Notes: generated by a model from the letters alone, not told the origin. 64,000 nucleotides of DNA from Flexamia atlantica (GCA_035578135.1 JAQJVK010000015.1:21750261-21814260), one strand, 5' to 3'; positions 1 to 13,429 are shown, counted from the stretch's first letter. Numbers and translations: made by a program.

Positions 1-12
1 TCTTTTAGATCT

Positions 13-683
13 ATGTTGTACCGGCTTGAAAACGTACCTATGACCAAAGCAGATTATAAAAAAAATTGCAGACCATTTTGTTCATTGCAAACAGAAATGG
101 CTACAGAATGTCCGATATTGATAAACTACACTCTCACATTAAATCAAGACGTAATAGCCCCAGAAATATTTCATCAGACCCAAAACAATTTTCATCCATT
201 CAATACCATAGTAAGTTAGAAAATACTTTGACAAAAACATTCAGAAAACAAAACATAAACATAGCTTTTAAAACAAACAACAAACTTGAAACCAAACTTA
301 AGCCTAAACCCAACAATCAGGATGTTTTTTCTAGTTCGGGTGAATACAAACTGAACTGTGATGATTGTAGTAAATTCTACATAGGCCAAACCTCTAGATC
401 CTTTAAAATCCGATTCAAAGAATATCTTGCAGCCATTAAACACCCAGAAAGAGGTTCTAAGTTTGCCGAGCATCTTGTTAACTACAATCATTCATACAAG
501 GACATTACCAATAATTTAACAATATTACACCATGAAAGGAAAGGGCAAAGGCTATTACGCTTAGAAGAAATAGAAATATATAAAGGGCATTTAGAAAACA
601 GTAATGACATTTTAAATGAAAAAATAGGACCTAGGATAAATCCAATTTTTAACAAAACAAAACTAATAAAAAGGGTACAATAA
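13..683 (+). pseudogene. Penelope-like element ORF, 3' part, GIY-YIG endonuclease domain
   Basis: This is the C-terminal end of a PLE reverse transcriptase-endonuclease; the RT lies beyond the left edge. Frame 13-60 reads as the PLE connector after the thumb (RLENVPMTKADYKK). It then shifts frame at an A-run near 58-66 and continues as a 205-codon frame to the stop at 683. In that frame, residues 92-175 form the GIY-YIG nuclease: a G-x-Y start near 92-94, a Cys-x2-Cys motif (CDDC), FYIGQT at 104-109, a conserved Arg-rich helix (RSFKIRFKEY) and an acidic segment (LEEIEIY) near 166-172. In PLEs this domain nicks target DNA to prime reverse transcription. The frameshift suggests an inactive copy. 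A homologous but more decayed GIY-YIG segment occurs at 53610-53840. Confidence 0.85.
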
Positions 684-1020
684 AGCTTGCTCTGTGTAGT
701 GAGGTATTGTTATCAGCTGTGACTTGATAACAGGCTCCAGACCAACCAGGATTAGCCAGTTTGTGCACGAACCTCACCCACTGGACATCATCAAGAAAGG
801 GAGCTCCCTATATAATGAGAGTTTTATGTAAACCGTTTTTTAAAATATGTGTTATGTGGAAATTTTATGTTTGTGACGACCCGCAAGGCAATTTTCATGT
901 AATGAACAATTAGTTTGTGTATAATGTGTGACTGTCTGAGGATGCTATAATTAGCGAAACGCGTCACAACATTTAAACCTATCGGATTGCTAAGGCAGTA
1001 AGTACAACATTTTAATTAAT
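684..1020 (+). other. PLE 3' noncoding tail
   Basis: This noncoding sequence directly follows the PLE stop codon and holds the hammerhead-like motif at 923-973. PLE 3' tails and pseudo-LTRs are known to carry hammerhead ribozymes, so the position supports that reading. The right end of the element is not sharply defined; I place it near 1020, where an A+T-rich stretch begins. Confidence 0.55.
923..973 (+). ncRNA. Hammerhead-ribozyme-like motif in PLE tail
   Basis: The core CTGAGGA lies at 936-942. Stem II is GCT (944-946) with AGC (953-955), then GAAA at 956-959, and a tiny stem III ends in GTC, with predicted cleavage after C965. Stem I can form from TGT (933-935) with ACA (966-968) and AATGT (923-927) with ACATT (969-973), leaving a five-base internal loop. 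An extra T943 between the CUGANGA box and stem II departs from the textbook hammerhead, so activity is uncertain. Confidence 0.5.
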
Positions 1021-1777
1021 TGTATAAGCAATCCTGTAACCAGATCATCCCAAAAAAAAGGCTCATATTGTTAATTATTTTTTATTATTAAACTATTTTC
1101 TCGGTAACAACGAATCAGGCAAACCGATAGGCCTGGTAAATTTTCACTGCTACTAGTTTGAAGCCTTTTAATTTTATTAAAAACTATCCATTCGCTTGTA
1201 TCATATCTTAAACAAAACCTCTATATATAATTGTCGGATACGTACTCAAATTTGTTCGACAAAACAGAGAAAAGAGAACATAGGTTCTCTCAGTTTATCT
1301 GTCAGACAGATCCATCCATCAAACAATGATCTGGGCCTTATTTCAAGACGGGTTTCACAAGGACTAGTTATAAACCACTACATAGTAAAAAAAATCACTT
1401 GAGTAACTATAGGAAATATTAGTGATTGCCAATTTTATTAATTAAAAAGTCACTGTAGTTAATATGCCATTTACCAACATCGTTTTGAAATCAGGTCCTG
1501 ACTCCCGTTTCAAAACAATGCCGGTAGATGAATAATATTGAGTTTGATATTTTCAATATTAAAATCACAAATATTTTCCTTAGTGTTCACTTTATAGTCA
1601 CTGTTAATGACTTGTTACCAGAGGTTTACTTATGAAGCCCGTTTTAAAAAGGGAGCACGGTCTAACGATCCGGGTGGATACTCTCTATCATAATGATCAC
1701 AACCTCTACGCTAAAAGCACTGACTAAATTAATACTATATTTAAAAAAATCCAATACGGAGCAAGGGGGCGTCAGCC
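1021..1777. other. A+T-rich sequence, no gene seen
   Basis: I see no coding frame of note, RNA gene or clear repeat here. The only longer frame (1196-1402, 68 codons) has no recognisable domain and low-complexity composition. Confidence 0.5.
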
Positions 1778-2270
1778 TAGGGACCGTCCATAAATTGGGT
1801 CATCGCTTTTTCGCCATTTTTGGAGGACCCCTCCCTAAAATGATCATACCATCATAAACCGTCTCACTTCCCCCCTCCATTAAAAAATTACATCAAATAT
1901 ACTTCTACTTAAGTAAAGTAAAAACGAATTTTGGGATCCCATATTTAAGGTTTCTTTTAACGGGCTGTTAAAACCACCAAATTAAGTTTTAAACTCATTC
2001 TTGAGCTTATTTATTGTTAATAAACTATTTTAATCAGAACTTAATAAAAATATCACATGCTTTCTGAAAAAGTTTCTAGGCTGATTATCTTTATTTTAAT
2101 TAATCAACATCAAATGCCTGAAACTTTCCAATTGAAATCAGTTTAAAACATACTTAAAAAAATGATGTAATCTCAGCGTTTACCCCCCTCCCCCCATGCA
2201 CATCATAATGCCACTTTTAATCTGGACCCCTTCCCCTTTTTCAGATTACATTATTTTTGGAGGGACCTCT
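1778..2270. mobile_element. MITE-like element with degenerate inverted ends
   Basis: The left end (TAGGGACCGTCCATAAATT) and the reverse complement of the right end (2245-2270, AGAGGTCCCTCC followed by AAAAATAATGTAATC) are imperfect inverted copies. Both ends are followed inward by C-rich CCCCTCCC-type blocks (about 1828-1880 and 2184-2240). The motif 'ACCGTCCATAAATT' resembles a widespread short DNA-transposon end that I recall from arthropod genomes. No target duplication could be fixed and no coding is visible. Confidence 0.45.
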
Positions 2271-2752
2271 ACACATTTAATAAAACTCAATAAATTACGA
2301 GTTGATGTAATGCATTAACATTTTTTAACAGTTATCATGAACAAATCGGTTAAGGTACTTCTCTACGACTTACTTTATGGAGTTTCAGTTAATTTATGAT
2401 TAGACACAAAGCTATACAACAACTTATTTTCTTAATAGCCATTTAATCAAATTTTCATTATTCTTTCCCGTCAATTTTGAGCCCTATAACGCGTCGGTGA
2501 TATTTTTTTTACTTTTCCCTTGAACGGCCGCGGGCCCCTCCTGGTTAATTTTGATTAAAATAAATCATAATAAGTTTTCATCAAAAGTTTGAATATTTAA
2601 TTTTTACCTGTAAAATACTTAAAAATGAATCTAGGTTTATTTTGTTTTTAGTTTATATATTGATCTTCCTTTACCCATAGTTAATACGTTCCCGCAATCT
2701 TAAACGGAATGAGGATTTCGGTAACTCTCGTTTGAGTTCTTCTAATAAATGT
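2271..2752. other. A+T-rich sequence, no gene seen
   Basis: I see no gene, RNA or repeat. A short GC patch (about 2522-2540, GAACGGCCGCGGGCCCCTCC) stands out in composition only. Confidence 0.4.
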
Positions 2753-2995
2753 CTAATCCTGAAAACCAAACTTCTGAACGGAAAGTGTGTTAACAATGCA
2801 AAACAATGATATTCTTCTCAAAAAACTTTGGGATACAAGGAAGCTTTGTTGGCAGTTAGAAAAATACTTAGCAAGATAGAGTCGAGGCAATGTTATTCCT
2901 GTGTCAAGGTAAAGTTTATTTTTCTGGTTGCCCCAAGCATCAGAAAACATGACAGTTCTACAGGTTTTTTGTTTGACTTGGTTTACAACTTCCAT
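2753..2995 (-). pseudogene. Coding-like island with a DAWGNQKNK motif, inverted copy
   Basis: An 80-codon minus-strand frame contains the segment TC-R-T-x2-F-S-DAWGNQKNKLYL. About 150 bp (2865-3010) are roughly 80% identical by eye to the reverse complement of 10025-10175, and the protein frame is open in both over about 38 residues. The D-x-W-G-x-Q-x-x-N pattern recalls the Asp-x-Cys-x-Gly-Gln-Asn-x-Asn block of some DDE-like transposase-related proteins, but that is only a resemblance. It could be an exon of a decayed transposase or simply a short dispersed repeat. The flanks do not align with the other copies. Confidence 0.3.
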
Positions 2996-3010
2996 TTATT
3001 TTAACTCAGT

Positions 3011-3874
3011 TTATTTGAACTTCCATACACCTTAAAACACATTTTCATATTTAAATGTCGGTCATAAACTATATGGCACATTTACTCAAATCAGTCAACT
3101 CGTACCGTTCTTGCAGACCATTAGAATGTAACACCAATGTATTATTGTTTAGATTGAACATACATTGACATATTCTTAGCTTTAAATAAAAGATTAAACT
3201 AAGCTGAACAATTTATAACATTAAAATAACAGAATTTTAGAGATGTTTGCAAAAATCATGGTTACAATATCACTCCGAGATAGCTTCCTCCAGCAGATAG
3301 ACCTGAGGAAGAAACTGATTGATTTTAAAACCAATTCCAAATACAACCAAAGCAATATGGTTCTTGTACATTTCGTTGCTCATTTTCGCCTCTACAGGCT
3401 TCTAGCGTTTTAAAAACAGTTTTAATTAACATAACCTATTTTTTTCCAAATATCTAGACTCCAGGGTATCAACCAAACCTGACCTTCCGAACAGTTAAAA
3501 GCCCAAAATGCCCTTCCTATAATGGAGGACAAGATGACGCTCCCAAAACTCATCGAGTCAACGGGAAAGTAAAGAGGTATCAAGTACCAAGTATCAAGTA
3601 TAAAGTATCAAGTATTAATTATTTATTAAAAACATTCTTTACAATTAGGAAATATCGTTTGAACAAAACAATGATAATCTTATGTAGAATCCCAATATAC
3701 ATATCATCAAGTATGGTAAATAAGAATACTTAGACCTATTAACAGGGATTGACTTGAATTGCTCAGTTTTTTAAGTTTCAAAAAGTATGAATACTATTTG
3801 GATTTTTTATCTTAAATTAACCATAATAACCATTGTCATTACCAATCAAATAAAATCTCTAAAAACCTTCTTTT
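3011..3874. other. A+T-rich sequence, no gene seen
   Basis: I recognise no coding or RNA gene. It contains the heptamer repeat listed separately. A moderately balanced stretch at 3240-3550 could be old transposon sequence but shows no domain. Confidence 0.4.
3577..3616. repeat. (CAAGTAT)n heptamer repeat
   Basis: About five consecutive seven-base units of CAAGTAT, CAAGTAC or AAAGTAT, read directly from the sequence. Confidence 0.8.
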
Positions 3875-4322
3875 TTAATTGTGGTAAACCACAAAAAACC
3901 AATTTCTTTATTTTATACCACAAAATGTACAGAAAAAACTTTAAATTACACAATAAAATATATTTTTTAATTGATTTTCAAATAATTAAGTTGCTAAATC
4001 CCAGAATTTAAAACTAATTAAGAAGATTACTGGACTGAGTTGTATCCAGATTACTTCCCGCAGGCTCTTGGTTAACATCCAGTAATGTATTTGAACCCTC
4101 GCCTTGTTAACAGTATTCGTCGACCACAACTCTGCCTTACGTCCCAGCTGGCCCCGTCACCGTGGTGATACGATTTGTCACTGGTTACTTCGATGGAATC
4201 CAATCGACATGCACTAGTAGCGTGTAAGATACAATTGTCATATTTTCGACGATTAAAAAACGAATGAAAGTATTATTCTGATTTCGTTTCACACGTTTTA
4301 GTTGCTAATTTGATAATATTTG

Positions 4323-4530
4323 TTAGGCCGGCCGCTCACTGCCCCGACAAAACGTTTTTGCCTTTTGTTTTTTTGGTCTTACGTCGTCAAACAGCCATCG
4401 CTAGACATACATTTTTTATATAGTCATATGGATAGAGAAGACAAGAAAAACATATTTATAAAAATTTTTTTTGTCTTGTTGCGGCAATGTGCAACCTTTC
4501 CTTACACCATGTGTGCAACCGGCCTTAAAC
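4323..4530. mobile_element. Small MITE-like insertion inside element A
   Basis: The left end TTAGGCCGGCCGCTCAC and the reverse complement of the right end (TTAAGGCCGGTTGCACAC) form an imperfect inverted repeat about 205 bp apart. Related copies lie at the same place in B (about 14945-15120) and C (about 27753-27962). The insertion therefore predates the unit duplication, or the ends are part of the parent element. Confidence 0.35.
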
Positions 4531-7500
4531 ATTGAAGAGTGCCAACCAACTTGTCGAAATTCTTATATCTAAAAGCGGTGGCAAAAGAGGTAAAATTTCT
4601 TTATCTTTGAATCCAAAATTTCAAACCCTTAACAGTTTGAATTTCAGCTTTGAACGTTTAGCATAATCAAATATTCAGTTTCGTATTTGAGAAAATAAAA
4701 TATTATTTACCGAGAAATAATCCACTAATACAAGTAATGATAGTTTTTATCTTTTTTATCTGTTCTCGAATTAGACTCTAATATGTGGAAGTAATTTACA
4801 ATAGCTTAACAATTATTTATGTAAAATCCGATAATGTATACCAAGCTAGTACGACGCATTAGAGTTTAATGGTGATATAATATCCGCAAATGGACACGTA
4901 CAGGATTTGATTATTGTTTATGTTAACAGTTATTGCAATTCCATTTCAATCAATATCCACCAATTGTTGTGAGATATCTAACTGGGAACTATTTTTGTCT
5001 TGTTATTAAAATGTTCTTCTCGAGCTTGTAAATAATGACACATCTCTCTTTATGTGATTTTATGATTTTACATTTTATGAAATTTACACTTTGCTTTTAT
5101 CGTTCATAAGTCTTATCAAAATTATATATATTGTCAAGACATCGAATCGGGAGGATGAAAGTGATTAATGATAGTTTCTTCACTATGGTTTTGCATGAGA
5201 TTATAGTGTGACATTTAGAAAGTTTTGTGAAAGTTGGTCGAAGTTATTAAGTTAGCGGTTTCACGTATCCGTCCCTAAACGTCAAAATTAAACAGTTTTA
5301 TCTTAAGTACAGAATAGGTCAAACAAGTTACAATCAAAATACTTGTCAAGAACGAAATTAACTGCTGGCATCTCACTACAGAAAACTTTTGTAACATATT
5401 AAACGTACGCTGTTGTCTCAACAAACTTCAAACTGTCTTGTCTACTTTTTGGGTAAGATATCAGTACAGGAAGAGCAATAGGACGTTGAGGAAAGCATAA
5501 TTTTACAACACTAGAAAAGTGGAGTCGGCCCTGAGAGGCGTGACAGGAATTATAGAAAATAAAACACATGAGACCCGCGCCACGTAAATATTTTATACTT
5601 CATATTTCAGAGTGCAGCAAAATGGACGTCCCTCGCCGAGAGATTATTGTGCTGGGTCGTAAAATACCGTCCCTTGCAGGCGAATTTTAAAATTATGTAG
5701 AAAAAATGTGAAAACCACAAATCCCGATTATTTTAAATTTTATACAAATTAATATGTTCTAAAATGCCTTATTAATATTGTACTTCATAACATCACGTAA
5801 AAATGTACTTTTGAGCCTAGTAACGAACTGTTTTTGGTGCACTGCACACAATGAAGTAGTGTCGAGTTTGTGTTCGTCTAGAAAGGCAACATCGGCGTTA
5901 TGGGAGATGGGGGTAGAATTGTGATATTTTTCGTGACCGGACTCCCCTCCTTAAATGGTCTCTTTCGTTTGAAGAATCTTGTCTGTCAGCGGTTTAGATG
6001 ATAAGTTTTATAAATGATAAAAGTAAAAATGAACAGCTTTAAATTACTTCAATTTTGAATCAGCTACGTCATAACATTGATCTATTCATATTATTTGCAA
6101 CTAAATTAGCTGTTAAACCATATCATATAACAATAGATCAGCAACTAAACATTCACAAGCCATATAGTCATCTTCTTATATTAGTAAATAATTTACTGCC
6201 GAAGGAAACTGGTTATTGTAATACAAAGTATAAAATAACATACTTTGTGTAATACGGCGCAAATGTCACCGTATTTCAGGTGTAAAGAAAATAAATACAC
6301 ACAATGATTACTTTATCCTAAAAAAAGAACAAGTTTTTTAATAACCGATAAGACACATAATTTTACCTCCATCAGTATATCAGATAGTAATTTATTCTGA
6401 TTTTGTATACTATTTTCAGCTAAACTATATATTAAGGACAAAGGGAGTCCAATATATCAGTTTGTATCGGCTTTATTGGATGAAACGAACGTTTCAGTGT
6501 TTGACCAGGGGCTCGGCTTTTGTCGCCGAGACTTTGACTGAAATCTCTTGATTACGTGTTCTATTTAATACTGAAACGCAGTAAAGCTTTATAGTAGTCA
6601 TTTGTTAAACCCATAGAACTATTTTTATCAAATTAACTGTGTAATATAGGCCTACTGTCCAAATTGTAGTATTGACAAATTGCAAAATGGGATTTTCGCA
6701 ATGGATAAATACCTCAATTTAATAAGAACTATAAGGCTTCCAGCCAATCACAAAAAAGTAATGGCTTCTTTTTTTACATTTCACATGAGTTTTAGAATAT
6801 TAACTATTTATTTTGTAATGGAGGGTTTTCTTGGAAGATTGTCCTCTTGGTATGCACTAATCGGTACCCTAACTAACTATTAAGGGAGAAAGGCTGGCTT
6901 TATTTTTCTATGATTTACGGAAAATATCTTTTTTCTTTTATTTCAATATTGTTCTTACCTCAAAACAAAAAAATCGTGTTGACCGAGATTGTGTGTTACC
7001 CCAATGTTGCTGGCTATAATGGCGTTTAAATATATTATTTTATTATTTAAGGTAAATGAGGTTCACATCATTAAAAGACTGTATACTTCAGTACGTAGCG
7101 TTTTTTTTAATTAGAAAACTGATAACTGATAAAGACGTAAACAGATAAAAGAGTTCAATAAAATTAGTTAGGTTGGACGAGATCCATATTTATAGGAATC
7201 AATGAAAGACCAGCTGTAGGTAACATTTCTCGATATCGCAGAAGTAAATATGATTATTACTTATTAAAAAGTTGAAATCGAAGTTTTTTTGTAACTCGAA
7301 ACAATATTCAAAATATTTTGAGAAATGTAATGATATAGACTGTTGGGAATACTGTACTTATGCGTGCTCTTATACACACAAGGCACAACTAAAAAGTACA
7401 AAATAGAACTATACTCCATCGTGTCGTGAAATAGGCCTACTTTGATTGAAAATCAACGCAACACGGTGTGAAAAATTGGGCTTTCCTTCAAAATTACGAG

Positions 7501-8769
7501 AGACTACAAAAGAAGTAGGCTCGTAACATTTACTGTGTTATAAAAAAATTCATATTTATTTTTGAACCTATGTTATTTTAAGTTATCTGGGTCTTAATAT
7601 CCAAAATTTAGTAACAAAACTCACCAGAATACATTAATGATTTCTCTTCGTAACGTTTATGAAGAATAATATAATTAGTCAATTTTAATTATTTATGTAT
7701 TAATATAAATTTATTTGCGATATCCTAGTAGACAAAGCTATGGCAGGGGATTTTACATCTTAGATATTTAAGTTGAATCTAGTTGATTTATAAAAAAACA
7801 ATAAACTTGCGTCAACCATGGGCACCATTCGATACAATAAAAAATATTCTGTTTATATCAGTGTAACGAAATAAATAATAGTATCGCATAGAGACTGCAA
7901 GTAAAATCATTAAAATAGTTTTTAAGATTTAAAATTTAATAAGCTCCAATGCTAACTGTTCCCTATTAAGAATTAAAAAGTAGACAACGTTTATACATTT
8001 CATTATTGTCTAAAAAATAAATAAGCTATATTGTTTAATTTTTAAAATCTGAGACAGAGCTTATATTAGAGAGAAAAGATATAAAATAAATTCTTTCAGC
8101 TTGGAAAGTAATCTAAAGAATAACTTTTCTCCGAGTAATTAACGTTAATGCAAGCTTATCTGGAAAGAAATACGTATTTTGTAAAGCTGTATCCTTCCTG
8201 CCAACGTCTTAAAATTTTAATTTGTCAGTAGTAAAGTCGACGTCGATAAGCACATGAAGATCAAGCGTATAATGTTTGACAAACATGTGACGTTCAGGAC
8301 TTGTATACAACTAATAATTTTAATTCGTTTTTATTCATATTTTATTTCTATAAACTATAAAGGAACTTTTAATTTTTTCACCAGGTTTTCCCAACCCGAA
8401 AAAATTTGTAAGAATCATATGATATCAAATCATATACATACAAACCTGTGAAATTTAGATTTTATATTATGATACAAATATACATAAGAAAGAATAAATT
8501 AGATTCAAGAAAAAAAATACTTGCTTAAGTATAAAATAAGTTTAAGTAGTAGTAGTGTTTTTATGACATTCAACTTACAAATAATAAATTCATCACTTTC
8601 GGTGCACCATATCTTAAATAAAACTTTATTAGGTGATCAGTAAACAGTAACACTGCTACATAATCATTTTGCAAAGTATGCTTGCATTACAATATCGTGG
8701 AAGTGCCATTCTTTTCTCAACATAGCTGATATTAATCCGTTGGTTAATTTTGTTCTGCCCTTACAACAA

Positions 8770-8968
8770 ATGCCCTCGGTATCTTATGCGCTAGTATTGC
8801 CTATTAATTGGTCTCAGTGGAATTGACCTCCACAATCTAAGTAGCCGGTGAAGCGGACGAAGCGGAGTGTAGCCGGTGAAGAATGTCAGCGCGGCGAGGG
8901 TTCAATTACATTACTGAATGTTAACCAAGAAGCCTGCAGGACATTATCTGGATTAATCTCTTCAATTC
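8770..8968. repeat. Right terminal inverted repeat of element A, with subterminal direct repeats
   Basis: This is the inverted partner of 4036-4232. It also holds a short direct repeat, GTAGCCGGTGAAG at 8842-8854 and 8871-8883, separated by a GCGGACGAAGCGGA-like spacer. B has a single shorter version here. In C the neighbouring stretch is replaced by the 15-bp minisatellite. Confidence 0.65.
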
Positions 8969-9299
8969 ACAATCGTAATTAAAACTAGACTCTGGGAATA
9001 AGGAGTGCAATTAATAACGTTTGATTAAAGATGTTTTAGTATGCGTAGAAATTGTAGGTCACTGTCCTTTTACACGTTTGTGTAAATTTGTGGAGTTATC
9101 AATGGTTTCATCTTTCTTAAGTAACGAAACTATACTTTTGAGGTAAAATAGATTGTACCCACTACAAAAAATGTATTTTAAAAATGTAGTTAAATTATTT
9201 GTAGTTTCACACGTCATATTGAAGAAAATATCCGTCACGCCCCGGCGTGTTGTCAAAGAAAGTATTGTTAATACTACTTTATTATAAATTTTCAATATT

Positions 9300-9560
9300 G
9301 AAAATAGCAATGGTTTTACATTGTTAATTATTGTTTTTAATTGTTAAGAAAAACAAAAATAGGTCTAACTGATAATTTTATTCTTTGTTTAAATTCATTG
9401 TTTTTGGTCCAGGTTATCCTGGCTGTGTGTTATTAAACTTGTCATGTTTTAGGTTCTTTTTCCCCCTGAAGAAGGGATCAGATTCCAAATCCCTTGTCGT
9501 GAAACTTGTTTTTGCTAATCTGTGATAGCAAATGTACGCAAAAATCAAAATCAAAATAAG
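9300..9560 (+). mobile_element. PLE 3' tail remnant with hammerhead-like motif (unit 1)
   Basis: A motif CTGAAGA (9466-9472), one base (A), GGGATC, an AGATTC-type loop, ATCCC and later GAAAC (9501-9505) matches the architecture of the PLE tail at 936-965. The unit-3 paralogue at 33550-33690 preserves it better. In this copy an extra segment (TTGTCGT) separates stem II from GAAAC. No PLE coding is attached. Confidence 0.4.
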
Positions 9561-10024
9561 ATAATTTTCTGATTTATAACGGTCCTACTTATCCAGTAAC
9601 AGCTGATAAACTTGCATGGTGGATTGGGATTTATCAGATTCTCTAACAGCATGACTATAATAAAATATCCAAGCAAAATCAACATGATGTTCTCGAGTAA
9701 AAAAGCGGTGTTGAAGCAGTACAGGAAATAATTTTCTGAATTTACATACCACATCAAAGTTTATGTAATTGAATTTCAAATTTTCATCTCATATCTAGTT
9801 GTTCGTAAACATAAAAAAAACGGTTAATTAGGATGGTTAGAAATTGTTTGAGTTGGTTTTTTAATTTTGATCGTAAGGCATAAAGTTTTACAAACCGTAG
9901 GTCTATCATTTAGTCGTCGTATAATTGAAGCACTCGGTGGTACTTTTGTAACTAAAATGTTTGAAAAACTTCAAACTGCTTTCATAGAGTGTGTTAGCTT
10001 ATCACTTGTCGATTTCATTAAATG

Positions 10025-10175
10025 TAAAATAAATTAGTTGTACTGAAGTTAAAATAACGTGGTTGTAGAACCAGGTGAACAACAAACTTGTAAAACTGCC
10101 ATTTTTCCTGATGCTTGGGGCAACCAGAAAAATAAACTTTACCTTGAAACAAGAATAACATTGTCTCGAATCAAT
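10025..10175 (+). pseudogene. Coding-like island with DAWGNQKNK motif, unit 1
   Basis: The plus-strand frame reads EQQTCKT, then IFPDAWGNQKNKLYLET. It is homologous in inverted orientation to 2865-3010 and in direct orientation to 34155-34300. The shared segment is about 38 codons. It is followed by TTTATTTGCAG, a possible splice acceptor, at about 10193-10203. Function is unknown; it is possibly a decayed transposase exon. Confidence 0.3.
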
Positions 10176-11130
10176 CGCCGACGGTGTTTCGTATTTATTT
10201 GCAGACAAAACTAACGTTTCTTGTAGGTTTTGAAAGAGATACATTTTTTATGTTATTGAAAGCGGAAATTAAGGTTGAAGGTTTTCATTAACAACAATGT
10301 TAAAACTAAATTTTTCAAGTGACAATAATTTGCCAACGCTAATTATTTATGTTTACAATTAATTATAGTAGAGATTTCTGAAGTTATAAAAAAATGAACC
10401 CAACTGCAGTTTTGAGAATAACCGCATAATATACAAGAACATCCTTACCCCTATCAAAGGTATTTCAGTGATAACCAATTAGTAAGGGAAATTAAAACCA
10501 AACAGAGAGGTTTTGATTGACTAATTTGTCCATACCATTTGTTTAAACGCAAATCGTTGGATTACAGATGATCTGAACTTGATTTAATTCCTACATTTCA
10601 CAAGCATGATCTGTGCATTAGATTCTTAATAGCGCCTACATGAAAAGGTACTGCCTTTTATCACGTACTGGTCGGTAAAATAACGTTATTTAGTGAAGCC
10701 GTGACGTCATAAAAGTCTTTGCACTTATGTGCATTCGCATTTCCTCATGTCCATTCGGTAGTGTAGAGAAGGTATATGTATTCTAATTGACACTAACGCG
10801 CACTAGCACTCCTTTTGGTCCTTGTACAGTAGTGTAGAGGATAAGTTTTCAGTTATTATTTGCGCATTAATGGGGTAAGGATAAAATGACCATAAGTTAA
10901 CAAGTGGTTTGGAAATATACGTCCAAGCCGTTAGTAATCTGAAATGTAGAGTCCTATTATGTTCAACTTAGCCTGGTTTAATAATCCGTGAGCCATTTTC
11001 TAGTACTTAACTACCAGGTGGGTTCACATAAATTAGAGTTTTAGATAAAGAGGAGACACAAATGCACCTTTATCACTATAAAACGTCAAACAGGGAATGT
11101 TAATGGCTAGTAGAGACATAATAAAAAAAA

Positions 11131-11166
11131 GTGTTAAAAAACAAAAAAGTGTTAAAAAACAAAAAA
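11131..11166. repeat. 18-bp tandem duplication
   Basis: GTGTTAAAAAACAAAAAA occurs twice head-to-tail here and once in the unit-3 paralogue near 35270. It is a recent local difference between otherwise almost identical stretches. Confidence 0.75.
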
Positions 11167-13429
11167 GTTCCAAATAGTAAGATTGGGTGCTGATTGAATT
11201 TTGTGAACTAAAAAATTAACTGGAATAAATATTTAAATTTTTAACAAATGTCCCTTAAAATGTCACACATAGTAAATCCTAAGGTAGACCACAATAGTTT
11301 TATTCAGGGCTTCCAAATAAAAAGCCCCTATTTAGGTTAGAATCCTAAATTAGATATAATTTACACCATCACAGAATCGCTAAACTATGTAGTTTTTGGT
11401 TGAAAAAACCTTTCTTTCCCTGATGTTTATTTCTTTGCTGCATTTAATATATGGCACTAGTACCATTAGTTATTCTTATATCTTGCATTCCTTACGTTTT
11501 GTCTAAAGGTTAAACGTTCGCTGAGTATGCAAATCTTTTGAAATGAAGACTTTTTATTTCTTAAAAAACGAAATAACCTAATTTGTCTTTACAAGGAAAA
11601 GGTGAGTTGGGTGAACCAGCAAAGAAAACTATTATCAAGAATGCTTTTTTTACTTTTATTTTTAAATACACAATAAAGAGGTTCATATAGGTCATATCAT
11701 ATTATTAATAATTAATTTGTTTTCTTTTGAATAAATAAGGGAAAAGAAATTAAAATGTTTTTAGAAGAAATGAAACATAAGTAGAAACAAATAAAAAATA
11801 ACTTAAGTACAATAACTTATTATTGAGTTTATATTTACATCATGAAAGAGATCATATTAAAAGTAAAGAATCGACGGAAATAAGTTCGTAAAGTTATGTT
11901 TTGTCGTTGATGTAGGTCATGTTTGACATATGACAGAAATGTGATTGTTTCGAGAAGTTATATTAAATATTGTTAAATTTCAATATGCCATTTCCTATAA
12001 CCCATCTAAAAAGCGACCTCTCTCATTTCATACGTGTTTATAAAAAATGTTGTTCTAAAATTTAGTATGATGGAATTTTTAAATAATTTTCTTTTATAAT
12101 TTACCTTTAGCATTCAAGTGGACTTTGGCACTTAGATAAATTATGTGATACCTATGGATTTTAATGCAAAAAGTAAGTATTTAAGTATAATACATGCTAT
12201 GTTATTTTTTATTCTTAACTACCTTAAACTAAGTTATCTGCCTTTTTAATGTTTAAAAAGCTATTAAAAAGGCTTTAAGGGTCAAATTGTAATTATGGAA
12301 TTTATTTTTAACTTAGATAAGTTTTTCAAAGATGGGGTCTAAAAAATCCTGCTTGACAGGAATACAAAACTCTTATAAAGTGTCCAGGATTACCTCCCTT
12401 TTTGTTAGTCTAACAATTCCTGTCTTTGTAAGATGAAATAACTATTTTAATGCAATATATGATTTATTATCTTTATAGTTCAGTCATTTGTTACCGTACA
12501 GTTTTTTAATCATCTACGATTCGACAAGACAATAAGTCTTTGAAATTCGACTTTTACGAACAATTTCAAACTTTCGAACTTAGCAATCAATGCCATAAAT
12601 GAAATAATGTGATCTCTGACTTGTTGGTTGAACTAAAGTTATATGTACTGTTTTTCTATTAAAGGTAAATTCGTGCGTTGATAGGATTCAATAATTTACT
12701 TGGAGTCTGACCAAGTTGCTGGCCACCTCACACTTTACTCTAATTGAGGGGTGATTGGGATGGGACCATCTGGGGCCTGGTTACGGGCTGAGCCTTGCTC
12801 AAGTTGGTAATTGTTGTAATGTTACCAAGAAAATGTTAACTTTAATGGGTAAATAGCCTAATCTTAACATCAATCCTTACTTGTTTCGTCACTAGAGTTT
12901 GAATACTTGTTTTCATTTAATGAACAAATAAAAAGGTTAAATAAATTAAAGGCCGACAACATTCCAAAAATATATCTAACAACATCAAATTCATGATTGA
13001 CATAAAAGGAAAATTGGTCAAAACTTAACTCAACACATATTTAGTGAGTAAATGACTAAAGTTGTTTGAATACAACCAAATGCTCCTGTGTTCAAGCTTT
13101 TTGGATAGCGAAAACTCTACTTACTTATAAAAACCGGAACAGAAAATGAATATTACCATTTTCGTTACTTGTGTGGGTGTGTAATTTCACGATAATTTTG
13201 TAAACACGATACACACAGAGCACAGTAGTTGTTGATGAGTAGGGTATTGAGTGTAGTGTGACTTAGTTAAAACATATTGAAATATCTCCGTACATTGTTT
13301 AGGTTTTTAATGCCAGCCAGATTTCAAATACAATACGGAATACGGCATTCGACAGTTTTAAAAATCAAACATTTCCTTATAAATTTGTCTCTAATAACTC
13401 GAATGAGGGAGAAGGGACAGGATATAAAA

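Larger units (their letters stand above)
4036..8968. mobile_element. Element A: decayed DNA transposon-like element with long TIRs
   Basis: The left end (from 4043: TATCCAGATTACTTCCCGCAG, then TTGGTTAACATCC) matches the reverse complement of the right end (8890-8968). Weaker inverted similarity continues inward to about 200 bp: GCACTAGTAGCGTGTAAGATAC near 4211-4232 against the complement of 8779-8801. The interior is A+T-rich with no frame over 71 codons and no transposase, so it is non-autonomous or long dead. Copies B and C share ends and interior. The superfamily cannot be assigned because target duplications are not clear. Confidence 0.65.

Noticed and set aside
6055..6252. 65-codon frame conserved in element C (30160-30357)
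   Set aside because: A and C are simply recent paralogues here; copy B is diverged and broken, so conservation is not evidence for coding.
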